A stretch of DNA of 64,000 nucleotides. Source: Parabacteroides faecis. GTDB taxonomy: Bacteria; Bacteroidota; Bacteroidia; Bacteroidales; Tannerellaceae. Below the pieces are notes generated by a model that was given only the letters and a program-made list of their open reading frames with translations, had not been told where the DNA came from and searched no databases. The stretch is taken from contig NZ_BMPB01000001.1 in assembly GCF_014647375.1 (NCBI RefSeq), positions 1-64,000 on the forward strand. Reading direction: 5' to 3'. The translations under genes were made by a program, and so were the position numbers. Below are positions 1-9,544 of this stretch, one piece after another; positions within the stretch are counted from its first letter, which is position 1, and every line of letters starts with the position of its first letter.

Positions 1-112
1 TGTTAGCAAAGTTAATACTTTATTTGTTTGCTTTGCTGACACAGTTTAAATTACAGCCTCCGAAACCGAAATAAAAACGGGGCAATGGGATAAGAGTTCA
101 ATCTTCATCATC
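1..112. other. Window edge, non-coding
   Basis: No gene is visible here. An imperfect hairpin (arms about 1-11 and 31-41, based on TTAGCAAAG and CTTTGCTGA) lies downstream of the minus-strand operon. It may be a terminator or part of one, but the flanking sequence is cut off. Confidence 0.3.
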
Positions 113-682
113 TCACTCAATAATCAGATCAAACCATATGTACTCTTTCATATCGAACACGTTATGCCATTCCTTCGGTGACCGTTTAGCATTACGGACA
201 TCACAATAGCTGCCGCCCTGCCTTAACTCACCGTCAACCATAGTCTCATATAAAGCACCACTCGTATATCCGATAAGAGGGATTGTATCCTTAGAGAAAT
301 AAGGGACAGCAGAATATGTTTCCAATAAGATACTGTGTAAGACATCCTCCACTTCCACTCTTTCCTCTACTATTTTTTCCCCTTCAATAGTAAAACGTAC
401 TTCGTGTGCATGAAGCGGTTCGGCTTCAATACGAATCGACAACACCGTATCCTCAATCACAAAGGGTTGCCCATTTAATATTTTATAGGAAACAACCCCA
501 TCCCTGTAGTGTGCCATCCGAATATTATACGCCAGTCCTTGTAATTCGCCGGATAACTTTATTTTTTGAATACTTGCCGGAGATTCTGTCTCTTCATAAT
601 GAAGACGAACCGGAAACGATTGTTTGTTGTCACAACCAATCATTAACAGAAATAATACGATCAATTGAAAATATTTTACCAT
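113..682 (-). CDS. Hypothetical lipoprotein, last gene of the BlaI/M56 operon
   Basis: A protein of 189 residues with a short hydrophobic leader and an SPII lipobox ending at Cys17 (LLMIGC), so it is probably a membrane-anchored periplasmic or surface lipoprotein. I do not recognise a family for the rest, which reads as mixed beta-rich sequence. Its start lies one base beyond the stop of the upstream beta-propeller gene, so the two are almost certainly co-transcribed and probably translationally coupled. It closes an eight-gene minus-strand run that begins with a BlaI-type repressor. The function is unknown; a role in the same envelope process as its neighbours is inference from position only. 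Confidence 0.8.
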   Translation of the reverse strand: MVKYFQLIVLFLLMIGCDNKQSFPVRLHYEETESPASIQKIKLSGELQGLAYNIRMAHYRDGVVSYKILNGQPFVIEDTVLSIRIEAEPLHAHEVRFTIEGEKIVEERVEVEDVLHSILLETYSAVPYFSKDTIPLIGYTSGALYETMVDGELRQGGSYCDVRNAKRSPKEWHNVFDMKEYIWFDLIIE

Positions 683-683
683 C

Positions 684-1880
684 TCACTTCAAATAAACAA
701 TCATCAATACCGGATTATCATCCTCCTTCAGATTTTTCAATTGTTCATATTCAAGAATAGAAGGATCTTCTTCCGCCAATTCCAGTACTTCGGATGCTTC
801 CAGATAATAAAGCAATACATCATCTGCAATGCGCGTTTCCGGATAAAAAGGTAAACTGCCTTGCATATCATTCTTGATCCGGTTGTTTTTCACCTTATAG
901 CAAGTTCTTTTCTTCTTATCATACAGAGCCAGACGAGGCGACTCATCTTTGTTAGTAACATCCCAGGAGGTATAGGGGAGAAACACCCATTGGGAAGTTT
1001 CGTGGAAATCCGGCCGCAGATAAGCTTGTGCAGGCTCAGAATAGGCTTGCCAGTTTCCCTCCAAAAGCTCAAAACGTCTTTCTTTCGGTATCTTATACTT
1101 TCCCAAATCGAGAATGTAGCGAGGCTGAAGTTGCTCCGAAGTAACCGTAAAGACCGTATCATTATAATATTCTTTACAACAGGCTTCTTCCTTAAAAGAA
1201 TAAACATAACGGTCATAGCGTCCCCACAAATAATAATTCAACCCATTGGCAATCGTAAACTGATCGTATTGAGGGAAAGTTTTCAATGTCTCCCCCTGCC
1301 GGTTAACCAAGACAAGCCGGTCTTTCTTCTGACCTGTATTATTATAGAAGTAGCCGACATACGTACTATCTCCCAACAAGGTAAACTGCCAGCAGAAAGG
1401 CATTTTAGACTCCCCTGCATAGTTGCCGTCTACTGTATAGGTAAGAATCCTTCCATTATCCATTATATAAATCTGTTTCAGTCTGTCGTTAGCCGCTATA
1501 AATCGGATTATGCTATATTCACCTGGTCCTTGCCCCCGTTTGACTACCGAGCGGACAAACTTACCGTCATCTGTAAATTGCAATAGCCCTTCGCTGCACG
1601 GAATGAACAGATTATGATCCACCATCTGTATCATTCCTTGAGATACTTTGGCCACCAAACATTCGGGTTTCGTTTCCAACGGAACAATCTTTACCTTTTC
1701 GGCAATTTCACTCAACAAGACTTCCTGCTCCGTCTCAATACCTTTCACAAAAGAAATCGTTACCGGATATCCCGGATCAAAGACTGTTTCCGAAAGGGCT
1801 TCTTCACCGGATTTCTTTCCTCCACAAGCCGCCAGGAGCAGACTGGCAGAAAATATAAAAGATATATAGATCTTATTCAT
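684..1880 (-). CDS. Six-bladed beta-propeller lipoprotein (DUF5128-type)
   Basis: Start chosen at the ATG at 1880 because it opens directly into a lipoprotein leader (lipobox LLLAAC, Cys19) and leaves a 25-bp gap to the upstream gene; a longer reading would add 28 residues and overlap that gene. About 398 residues. Near the N-terminus is the family-typical KIVPLET segment, followed by blades with the recurrent pattern FTDDGKFVRSVVKRGQGPGE. This matches the Bacteroidetes six-bladed beta-propeller family, whose members are exported and of unknown biochemical role. It is the second such gene in the operon (the other is at 3158-4333); the two share architecture but not a lipobox. Confidence 0.85.
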   Translation of the reverse strand: MNKIYISFIFSASLLLAACGGKKSGEEALSETVFDPGYPVTISFVKGIETEQEVLLSEIAEKVKIVPLETKPECLVAKVSQGMIQMVDHNLFIPCSEGLLQFTDDGKFVRSVVKRGQGPGEYSIIRFIAANDRLKQIYIMDNGRILTYTVDGNYAGESKMPFCWQFTLLGDSTYVGYFYNNTGQKKDRLVLVNRQGETLKTFPQYDQFTIANGLNYYLWGRYDRYVYSFKEEACCKEYYNDTVFTVTSEQLQPRYILDLGKYKIPKERRFELLEGNWQAYSEPAQAYLRPDFHETSQWVFLPYTSWDVTNKDESPRLALYDKKKRTCYKVKNNRIKNDMQGSLPFYPETRIADDVLLYYLEASEVLELAEEDPSILEYEQLKNLKEDDNPVLMIVYLK

Positions 1881-1905
1881 AACCGTATCTGATTGATTAT
1901 CCCGC

Positions 1906-3147
1906 TTATTTCGATAGTAATTCATTGATAATGCCAATAATCTCCTCGTCCGTTGTATCTGCACTATACCCCTGTATGACTTTTCTGATTATCCGCTGAC
2001 CATCGAGGATGAAAAAGAAAGGGACTGCCCTTCTGGTTTGAAAAGCCTCGACGACATCATCGTTGGCAGCTAAAAAAGTATACCCTATTTTATGCCTGCC
2101 GACATAATTCTGAAGGGCATGTCCTTTCCGCACCCATGTTTCTATGGCAACCACTTCGACATCTTCCGTATTATAATCCTTTTTCAACTTATTCAGAAAA
2201 GGGATGGATGCCATGCACGGTCCACAACCGATTCCCGTCAACTGAATGACCAACACTTTGCTTTTGTCATAATCAGACAACGAGACTGTCTTCTCATTAG
2301 CGTCTTTCAATGCCCAATCCGGAGCTTTCTTACCAACGAGATCCGACTTTCGCGTCGTATCCCTCACTTCCCCATATCGCCTAATCTCATAACCTTCCGG
2401 GAAATAGCTGAACAGGTCGAAATCGGAAATCGAGATCTTGTTTAGTTCCGCATCCACACAGTCTGAAGAAGAAATGCTATGCGACATTTCCCGCCGATAT
2501 TTATAAGGTAAGTCATCTGATTTACCGATCCATAGCTCATAGACAGAAGTAGGATCTCCAAAATCGAACGGAGGCTTGGGAATATAATAAGCCTTTCCGA
2601 AGAACTCGACCTGCCTGTCTTCATGGATAACCAGTTTCAAATAACGGTAATCGTCGAACTCTTTCAAATCGGTCGAGATACTATCGGTCGTCTCCAGGAT
2701 ATAGTTAACAATACTTTTGGTATAATTAAAAAACGGAGGTGATACGAGTCTGAATGGCAAATCCCTATGCGTAAAATCATCGATCATGATCCCTTTCTTG
2801 TCATGATAGGTGGTTACATTCACTTCACCATTATAGCCAAATTCGAAACGGGTAGTGTCCGTTCCTTTCAATATAACGAAACTACTTCCGATAGTAGTAT
2901 CTTTCGGATTTGTATATTCTTTACAGAATAGACGCTCTGCCACTACCGGAATGGTATCACCCGGTTCCCACGCCTTCACATCTTCATAATAAGTTGCCGA
3001 ACTTACCTCATCCAGTTTTTCCAACACCTTTTTCAGGTACTCCGCCGTACCCGTGTCCAGCTTTTTCTTTTGCCCCATGCAGGGAATACAAAAGATAAGA
3101 GCGAGCAGTAATATACTCGTCATCCGAATCTGTTTACCCATATTCAT
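1906..3147 (-). CDS. TlpA-like thioredoxin-fold protein with unknown N-terminal domain
   Basis: A protein of 413 residues with a signal peptide ending near the IPCMGQ segment. The first roughly 260 residues have no family I recognise. The C-terminal roughly 140 residues are an AhpC/TSA-TlpA thioredoxin fold: GKKAPDW, then SLSDYDKSKVLVIQ, then the redox motif CGPC in GIGCGPCMASIPFL, then a cis-Pro region (RAVPFFFILDG). The Trp usually found before CxxC is replaced by Gly. The family is periplasmic and acts in thiol-disulfide exchange, which is the likely role. It sits between two beta-propeller genes, 10 bp after the upstream one. Its leader peptide closely resembles those of the two genes upstream. 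Confidence 0.87.
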   Translation of the reverse strand: MNMGKQIRMTSILLLALIFCIPCMGQKKKLDTGTAEYLKKVLEKLDEVSSATYYEDVKAWEPGDTIPVVAERLFCKEYTNPKDTTIGSSFVILKGTDTTRFEFGYNGEVNVTTYHDKKGIMIDDFTHRDLPFRLVSPPFFNYTKSIVNYILETTDSISTDLKEFDDYRYLKLVIHEDRQVEFFGKAYYIPKPPFDFGDPTSVYELWIGKSDDLPYKYRREMSHSISSSDCVDAELNKISISDFDLFSYFPEGYEIRRYGEVRDTTRKSDLVGKKAPDWALKDANEKTVSLSDYDKSKVLVIQLTGIGCGPCMASIPFLNKLKKDYNTEDVEVVAIETWVRKGHALQNYVGRHKIGYTFLAANDDVVEAFQTRRAVPFFFILDGQRIIRKVIQGYSADTTDEEIIGIINELLSK

Positions 3148-3157
3148 ATTGTTCTTC

Positions 3158-4333
3158 TTATTTCAATTGAGCGACTACCAACACCTGATTATCATCTTCT
3201 ACCAGATCAGGCAGGAGTTTTTCCAGAGAGCCTTTGGCATCAGCTGGTTTTACTTTCTCCAGAAGAATGGAGGCTGACAACACGGCAATCATCTTATTAT
3301 TCCTGATAAAACGGGGAAAGATAGCACAACCGCCTTCCATATCCTCGGTAAAGCCATCCCATTGGGCTTTCGGGGAACGGACACGGCAAAGGGTTCCATT
3401 TTCTTTGTCATACCAGGCAAAACGACGTTCATTTTCCTGAGCATACTCGATTCCCATTCCATGATCCGTCTCCACGATATTGAAGAAATTGAACTTCTTC
3501 TCAGCAGCTTTATTGGGGAGGTTGGTTCCCGTATTCGCTTTCTTGTCAACAACGATGACGGCATCACTCTCGCCCGACAATTTCTCATATTGGGAAAGAT
3601 CCAGTTTATAAACCGGGATTCTTTTCTTCCCTTCCAAACGAAAGATGGTCGTCTCCAAAGGATTCTTATAATAAGTACTTCCCTGATGGTCGTAGAGAAT
3701 GCCATACGTGAAGATAATTCCCGGATAACGGATTCCCTCTTCCGGTCTGAAGTGGAAGCTATACAATTCCTTTCCTTTGGTATTATATACGAACAGTTCT
3801 TTTCCCCTTTTATCCTTCGAGTAGAGGTATTCATTGGTTACTCCGAACAGATTACCGGTTTTATCCCTATAAGTAGTCATCGAGCCGCGTTGTGTCTCAA
3901 TATCATACAAATATTTACCGTCAAAAGAATAAACCAGTACCTTTCCTTTTCTGAAATCGGACATAAAGATCTGCTTCGCATCTTCATCGTAAGTGACAGC
4001 CATGATGGACTGGGTATATTCCCCCGGACCTTCCCCCGCCTTTCCTATCTTACGGACAAATTTACCTTCCGGCGTAAACTGGAACAGATTAACATAATCG
4101 CAGACAAACAGATAATCAGCAGTAAAGGTCACATCCAGAATATCTTTATCCAGCAATGACTCCGTAGTCGTTTCCAACGGGATGTATCTCACACCGGAGG
4201 CTACATCACTCAAGTTTAGCTCTTTCTGCTTATTTACACCATCCGCAAAAGCGATATTCTTTTGTGCCATAAGCGGCATATAGAATGCCAATACGAGCAA
4301 CCATACTCCTGTGATTCTGATACTTTTTCCCAT
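3158..4333 (-). CDS. Six-bladed beta-propeller protein (DUF5128-type)
   Basis: 391 residues. The Sec leader ends around PLMAQ, with no lipobox Cys, so the product is probably a soluble periplasmic protein. The mature part carries GVRYIPLET, then the blade pattern FTPEGKFVRKIGKAGEGPGE, then YSFDGKYLYDI, as in the six-bladed beta-propeller family and as in the homologous gene at 684-1880. It is 10 bp upstream of the TlpA-like gene and 54 bp downstream of a TPR gene, within the same minus-strand operon. No enzymatic motif is visible; a protein-binding or scaffold role is inference. Confidence 0.85.
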   Translation of the reverse strand: MGKSIRITGVWLLVLAFYMPLMAQKNIAFADGVNKQKELNLSDVASGVRYIPLETTTESLLDKDILDVTFTADYLFVCDYVNLFQFTPEGKFVRKIGKAGEGPGEYTQSIMAVTYDEDAKQIFMSDFRKGKVLVYSFDGKYLYDIETQRGSMTTYRDKTGNLFGVTNEYLYSKDKRGKELFVYNTKGKELYSFHFRPEEGIRYPGIIFTYGILYDHQGSTYYKNPLETTIFRLEGKKRIPVYKLDLSQYEKLSGESDAVIVVDKKANTGTNLPNKAAEKKFNFFNIVETDHGMGIEYAQENERRFAWYDKENGTLCRVRSPKAQWDGFTEDMEGGCAIFPRFIRNNKMIAVLSASILLEKVKPADAKGSLEKLLPDLVEDDNQVLVVAQLK

Positions 4334-4387
4334 ATCCGTACTGATTTAATGATTAATACCGTATGATTCCGGTTTTGCCATCCATTC

Positions 4388-5920
4388 CTATTTGACGGCT
4401 TTCCCTTCTATTTTAATTTCTTTCGCCGAATCTCTGGCAGCTATTTCCTTCTGATGTTTTTTCTCGTATTCTTTCATAGCTGCTTTCATTTGTTCACGAC
4501 GTTTCTTCTCCTGGTCTGAAGGCTCCGGAAGCTGATTGATCAACCCCTGCAGGTCAGCCATAGACAGTTTGCTCTTCCTTCCGTCAGGAGCCAGCATGGT
4601 CAACTCTTTCATATCCCGGAAGAAAGCCTCCTTGTATAAATCTTCCAGGAAATAACGGAAGCCGAACAGGTTTTCTTTCGGTTCATTTTTCTTCATCAAT
4701 TCAGTCATATAGATATATTTGCTGAAAAGAGCTTTCTGCAACCGCTTCTCATCATCAAACATCTCCGAATCCCTTAGCCAGTAATGTTTATTGATCTCAT
4801 ACAACAGGTTCAGCTGTGTCGGATCCTTTTTCCAGGCTTCATAATACACCTTTTCAGCTTCATTGAAACGGCCGTCCCGCTCCAGAGCACTCCCCCTGAA
4901 AGTCGCCAGTAAATTGACAAAAAACTTCTTCGGCTTCATACATTCTTCCGCCCTGTCGAACAATTCATAGGCCCGTTGCCGGTCATAAGTCTTACCCAAT
5001 GTACCTCCGTACAACAGAATCGTTTCCACATCCGTCGAATCGATCCCGAAAGCGAGTTCCAAAGGTTCCACCGCATCCAGTGCATGACCGGACATATAAC
5101 GGGAAGCACCGGCATATTTCAGATTGATAAAAGAAGAATCGCCCTCTGCCAGCAGATTGCTGTAAACGGTATCTGCCTTCAGATAGTTTTTTGTCATATA
5201 TAAGGCCATTCCCTGGCTCTGCCGTATCTGCCGGTTATCCGGGTTATAAAACAAAGCGGTATCACAGACTTGCAATGCCCCTTTTCCATCTCCTTGCCAA
5301 AGCAAGGCATTGATCAGCGAAGAAGCGACACGGATATTCTCAGGATTGATTTCCATGGCACGGGCATATAATTCCAAAGCGATCAACATGTTCATACCGC
5401 CTTTTTTCATATGACAGTCGGCCAGACCCGCCAGAATGGTGGGATTATCACTCTCATAAGAAGTAAGCGTACGATAGTAGTCCATCGCTTTATCATAATC
5501 CCCAAGTTGATAGTGAAGGCGTGCCAACTGATTGTTTGCATAAAAGTTGAGGCTGTCTGCTTCCAGCACCTTTCCGTAACAACGTTCCGCTTCTGCAATC
5601 TTACCATAATTAATAGCAGCACGGGCAAGTGCATTCAACGCATCCACATTTGTTGTATCCATCGACAGACAATGTTGAAAACACCGGTATGCTTCCTTAT
5701 ACCGGAACATGCCCTCATACGCCTGTCCGATAGCCGACATGGTTGCATAACTCGCAGAATCTGCCGCTGTCAGGCTATCTACACGGGTAAGTACTTCCGG
5801 AAATTGTTTTCTGTTCACCAACTCTTGCAAGGAAAGTTCCTGAGCCTGTAATGTAAAGATACAAAAGGTAAGGGTAAATAACAACGTACCTACCATCCTG
5901 ATCAACTTAGTCATATCCAT
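4388..5920 (-). CDS. Exported TPR-repeat protein
   Basis: 510 residues: signal peptide (ending near TLQAQ), then about eight tetratricopeptide repeats between residues 35 and 340 with typical spacing (for example AIGQAYEGMFRYKEAYRCF and ARLHYQLGDYDKAMDYY), and a charged, Lys/Glu-rich C-terminal tail. TPR arrays mediate protein-protein contacts; the partner is unknown. It is a clear tandem paralogue of the next gene upstream (5930-7495), sharing LQELVN, FPEV and MSAIGQAYEGM. The leader peptide, however, resembles those of the downstream TlpA-like and beta-propeller genes, not that of its paralogue. There are 9 bp to the upstream gene. Confidence 0.88.
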   Translation of the reverse strand: MDMTKLIRMVGTLLFTLTFCIFTLQAQELSLQELVNRKQFPEVLTRVDSLTAADSASYATMSAIGQAYEGMFRYKEAYRCFQHCLSMDTTNVDALNALARAAINYGKIAEAERCYGKVLEADSLNFYANNQLARLHYQLGDYDKAMDYYRTLTSYESDNPTILAGLADCHMKKGGMNMLIALELYARAMEINPENIRVASSLINALLWQGDGKGALQVCDTALFYNPDNRQIRQSQGMALYMTKNYLKADTVYSNLLAEGDSSFINLKYAGASRYMSGHALDAVEPLELAFGIDSTDVETILLYGGTLGKTYDRQRAYELFDRAEECMKPKKFFVNLLATFRGSALERDGRFNEAEKVYYEAWKKDPTQLNLLYEINKHYWLRDSEMFDDEKRLQKALFSKYIYMTELMKKNEPKENLFGFRYFLEDLYKEAFFRDMKELTMLAPDGRKSKLSMADLQGLINQLPEPSDQEKKRREQMKAAMKEYEKKHQKEIAARDSAKEIKIEGKAVK

Positions 5921-5929
5921 TCTATTTTA

Positions 5930-7495
5930 TTATTCCGACTTCTTTTCTTTCGATCCTTGTTCTTCAGCAGATTTCTGAGCCGCCCGCATTCCTGCTTTAA
6001 AAGCTTCGGAGTTCTCATCGATAGGCTCCAGCTTGGGATTCACCGCTTTCTTTCTCTGTTTGAAGTTTTTTTCCATCTGCTCCTGAAGTTTCTTTTCAGC
6101 TTCTGGAGTTTCGGGCAAGCGGTCGATGATAGACTTCAGTTCATCCACCGACAGTTTGCTTCTTTTTCCATCCGGAGCAATCAATCTCAACTCTTCTTTC
6201 TTTTGGAAGAAAGCATCTTCATACATATATTGTAATAAAGGACGGTATACATGGAATCCTTTCAACGTCTTTCCGGTCAGGAAACATTCTTTCAGGAAGG
6301 TGACCTTGATAAATAAAGCACGATCCCTTTCCTCTTCCGCATCTTCATAACTCGGTCCCCAGTTTGAAAACTTCTGCTCGATACGGAACAACAGGTCCAA
6401 ACGGTCCTTATTGGCAAGCCATTCTTTATACAACAGTTTCTCGGCCTCTCGCGGCTTGCCGTCTTTCCACAAGGTCTCAGCGCGGGAATTCAGCAACAGA
6501 TTGACCAGAGCCTCGTTCGGTTGCATCAACTGTTCCGCCTTATCGAACAATTGGAAAGCACGTTTACGGTCGTATGTCTTACCCAAAGCGGCACCTAGTA
6601 ACAGAGTCGTTTCCACATCCGTCGTATCTTTCTGGTAAGCCCATTCCAACAGGTCGATCGCATCCATGGCACGCCCTGCCAGATAACGCGAAGCACCCCC
6701 ATATTTCAATGTCAAAAAAGAAGTATCGCTTTCTGCCAGCAGATCGCCATATAAAGTATCGGCTGTGGCATACTGCTTATTCATATAGAATCCCATTGCC
6801 TTACTGCGGCGTAACGATTGATTTCCGGGGTTATAATACAATGCCGTATCGCAGACTGCCAATCCGTCCAGCACATTCGGTCCGCCCAACCGGTACAGGC
6901 AATTTACCAGCGCACTGGCCAGTCCGGCATTTTCACGGTTCACATTATAGGCCTGATAGTAGCAGATCGTAGCTGCCGGTATGGCATTCATCTTCATATA
7001 GCAATCAGCTATATTCCGGTAGATAACAGGATTTATCTTTGTCGTATCCTGATCGCGCAAAACGTTGAACTGTAACACGGCATTCTCGTAATCGCCGACC
7101 TGCGAATATAAGCGGGCCAGCTGATAATTGGCATAAAAGTCAGTACTATCTGTTTCCAGCACTTTCAGAAAACAGTCTTTGGCTACAGATGCTTTTCCCA
7201 GATTCATTGCCACCCGGGCAACGGATGTGAAAGCATCCGCATTTGTCGTATCCATTTGCAGACAATGCTGATAATACAGGTAGGCTTTATCATACTCCAA
7301 CATTCCTTCGTAAGCCTGGCCGATAGCCGACATAGTAACATAATCGGCAGAATCTGCCGGAGTAAGACTATCGGCCCGGGCAATCACTTCGGGAAATTTC
7401 TTCTTATTCACCAGTTCCTGAAGCAATAAACTCTGTGCCTGCCCTATGAAGGGCAGGACACTGAGAAGAAGCAAAACAGTATATTTGTGCATCAT
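5930..7495 (-). CDS. Exported TPR-repeat protein, paralogue
   Basis: 521 residues with a signal peptide (ending near FIGQAQ), a TPR array over roughly residues 35-350, and a Lys/Glu-rich tail. It is a tandem duplicate of the gene at 4388-5920: both open with an LQELVN..K.FPEV segment and keep the same repeat order and a shared LIAPDGK.SKLS / LAPDGRKSKLS motif near the C-terminus. It lies 21 bp behind the M56 peptidase gene, in the same operon. Likely a periplasmic scaffold; no catalytic motif is seen. Confidence 0.88.
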   Translation of the reverse strand: MMHKYTVLLLLSVLPFIGQAQSLLLQELVNKKKFPEVIARADSLTPADSADYVTMSAIGQAYEGMLEYDKAYLYYQHCLQMDTTNADAFTSVARVAMNLGKASVAKDCFLKVLETDSTDFYANYQLARLYSQVGDYENAVLQFNVLRDQDTTKINPVIYRNIADCYMKMNAIPAATICYYQAYNVNRENAGLASALVNCLYRLGGPNVLDGLAVCDTALYYNPGNQSLRRSKAMGFYMNKQYATADTLYGDLLAESDTSFLTLKYGGASRYLAGRAMDAIDLLEWAYQKDTTDVETTLLLGAALGKTYDRKRAFQLFDKAEQLMQPNEALVNLLLNSRAETLWKDGKPREAEKLLYKEWLANKDRLDLLFRIEQKFSNWGPSYEDAEEERDRALFIKVTFLKECFLTGKTLKGFHVYRPLLQYMYEDAFFQKKEELRLIAPDGKRSKLSVDELKSIIDRLPETPEAEKKLQEQMEKNFKQRKKAVNPKLEPIDENSEAFKAGMRAAQKSAEEQGSKEKKSE

Positions 7496-7516
7496 CTACT
7501 CTTATGTATTAAGTAA

Positions 7517-9523
7517 TTACTGCAATCTGAATGTTACAGGCGTCGTATATTTTACTTTTACAGCCTTTCCGCGCTGCATGCCCGGAGTCCACTTAGGCAT
7601 TTGATTGATCACACGTAAAGCCTCTTTATCGAGAGAGGGATCGACTCCCTGGGTCACTTCCGCATCGCTGATACTTCCATCCGGATTGATAATGAACGAA
7701 CAAGTAACACGTCCCTGGATGCCGTTTTGCTGGGCAGCTATCGGATACTGTACTGTTTTTGCAATAAAGCGACTGAGAGCATCCTCTCCACCGGGGAACT
7801 GCGGCATTTTCTCTACCATTACAAATACCTGGTTGGAAGCATCGACCGATTCTGTTGCTTTTTGCTCACCATAACCGACAACAATTATTCCGTTATCATC
7901 CTCCTTCTGATCTCCGCTGGGAGCAGGTTTGTTATTATCATTTCCCTGCAGACGGAAAGTCACCGGAACCGTATATTTAACGGCAACCTCTTTACCACGC
8001 TGGGTTCCCGGTTTCCAGTTAGGCATTTGAGACAGAACCCTGACAGCCTCCTTATCAAGCGACGGATCTACGCCACGAATTACTTCTATATCAGAGATAG
8101 AGCCATCTTTTTCTACTATAAAAGAAGCCGTCACACGCCCCTGGATACCATTTTCCTGAGCGATTACCGGATATTTAACACTCCTTGCCAGGAATTGCAA
8201 CAAAGCACCTTGTCCACCCGGAAATTCCGGCATGACTTCTACTACCGTAAAAACCTGATCCGAAGGATCTCTCGGCTTCTGAGGAGTAGCCGGAACAGTC
8301 GCAGGAACCGGTTGATTCCTTTGTGTACTTCCATCCGAATACAACTGTACCTTCAGGTTACCCAACACATCCTTTACCGATACCTCTTTCGACTTCATTC
8401 CGGGGAAAGAAAAACTAAGGACGGCATCCTTTGTTGTTTCAAGAGCAAAGTTACCTTTGGTATCTGTAATAGTACCGACATTGGTTCCTTTGATTATCAC
8501 TGACGCACCGATTACCGGCGCGTTAAAATCGTCAATCACCTGACCTGTCACTTTCACGTTATCCCCTTGGGTGACTCTCACCTCGGTAGCCTCTTTTACT
8601 TCGGCAACAGCATCGGCAGCTATTTCCTTTGTAATACGGGCAACCGCCTCGATGTTGCTCAGCAGCATCAGAAAGGCTGCCAGGGGAATAAATATCAGGT
8701 ATTTTGTTCTTCCGATCCCGTGAGATCTTTTTTTGTTCATCATACTAATTCTGTTTTTTAGATGTAATACGTTAAAACTATTATATAATGTTGCTGCAGC
8801 CTGATAATGATGGGCAAGTCCTAACAGGTGATACTGATAGCTCTTGCAGTCGTATCCGGATTGGATAACGGTATTGTCTGCCAAATATTCCAGATTATGG
8901 CGTACCTCGCGCTTCAAAAGCCACGCAAAAGGATTCACCCAGCATATGACGGTAATCAGCTCGCAAATCATCACATCTACCGAATGCCATTGGAACACAT
9001 GGGTGCATTCGTGTGTAAGTATCTCATCTATCTCTTTATCCGAATGGCTTTCCGGATGTATGAATATCATTTGGAAGAACGAAAAGGGGCCGGCGGGTTT
9101 ATCCAGTCGGTAAACCTCGACACCGTGAATAATGGTCCGCTTACTGCGGTAAGCCAGCAGCAGGATGCTGGTCAACTGCACAAAGAAGCGGACGAATAAA
9201 AGAGCCACGACACCCCAATAAATATAAGAACTTGCCGAAAGAAGCATATCTTTCCAGTCTGTTTTGACAACTGTTTCGGGAGTGATCGTCACTTCCGGCA
9301 TCATTGCCGAATACATCATGATCACTTCCGTCATCGGCTCCTGTTCCTTCACCCAATCCTGGATATTCAGCAGCGGGTAAAGCAATGCCAGTCCAAAGAA
9401 AGCAAGGAGTGAAACCCGACGCAATTTAAAGAACGTATCTTTGTAAAAGAGCAGACGGTAGAAGGCGTAAAAGAGTACAAAGGCTACATTCACCTTCAAA
9501 AAGTAGGCAAATTCCGGTGTCAT
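7517..9523 (-). CDS. M56/BlaR1-like membrane metallopeptidase with plug-like domain and two TonB C-terminal domains
   Basis: 668 residues. The N-terminal region of about 300 residues has several transmembrane helices and the zinc-peptidase motif HECTH, as in the BlaR1/MecR1 (M56) family. A CarboxypepD_reg-like domain follows (about 320-390; GQVIDDFNAPVIGASVIIKG, TDTKGNF), the same type of domain that opens SusC proteins. Two TonB C-terminal domains come next (about 430-525 and 580-668), each with YPxxAQxNGIQGRV and GVDPSLDKEA. The beta-lactam-sensing transpeptidase domain of true BlaR1 is absent, so the signal is not expected to be penicillin binding. Upstream, 21 bp away, is the BlaI-type repressor. 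Family knowledge predicts that the peptidase inactivates the repressor on stimulus; the TonB domains suggest periplasmic contact with an outer-membrane protein. Confidence 0.9.
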   Translation of the reverse strand: MTPEFAYFLKVNVAFVLFYAFYRLLFYKDTFFKLRRVSLLAFFGLALLYPLLNIQDWVKEQEPMTEVIMMYSAMMPEVTITPETVVKTDWKDMLLSASSYIYWGVVALLFVRFFVQLTSILLLAYRSKRTIIHGVEVYRLDKPAGPFSFFQMIFIHPESHSDKEIDEILTHECTHVFQWHSVDVMICELITVICWVNPFAWLLKREVRHNLEYLADNTVIQSGYDCKSYQYHLLGLAHHYQAAATLYNSFNVLHLKNRISMMNKKRSHGIGRTKYLIFIPLAAFLMLLSNIEAVARITKEIAADAVAEVKEATEVRVTQGDNVKVTGQVIDDFNAPVIGASVIIKGTNVGTITDTKGNFALETTKDAVLSFSFPGMKSKEVSVKDVLGNLKVQLYSDGSTQRNQPVPATVPATPQKPRDPSDQVFTVVEVMPEFPGGQGALLQFLARSVKYPVIAQENGIQGRVTASFIVEKDGSISDIEVIRGVDPSLDKEAVRVLSQMPNWKPGTQRGKEVAVKYTVPVTFRLQGNDNNKPAPSGDQKEDDNGIIVVGYGEQKATESVDASNQVFVMVEKMPQFPGGEDALSRFIAKTVQYPIAAQQNGIQGRVTCSFIINPDGSISDAEVTQGVDPSLDKEALRVINQMPKWTPGMQRGKAVKVKYTTPVTFRLQ

Positions 9524-9544
9524 GGTAATAAGGTGTTTAAAGGT

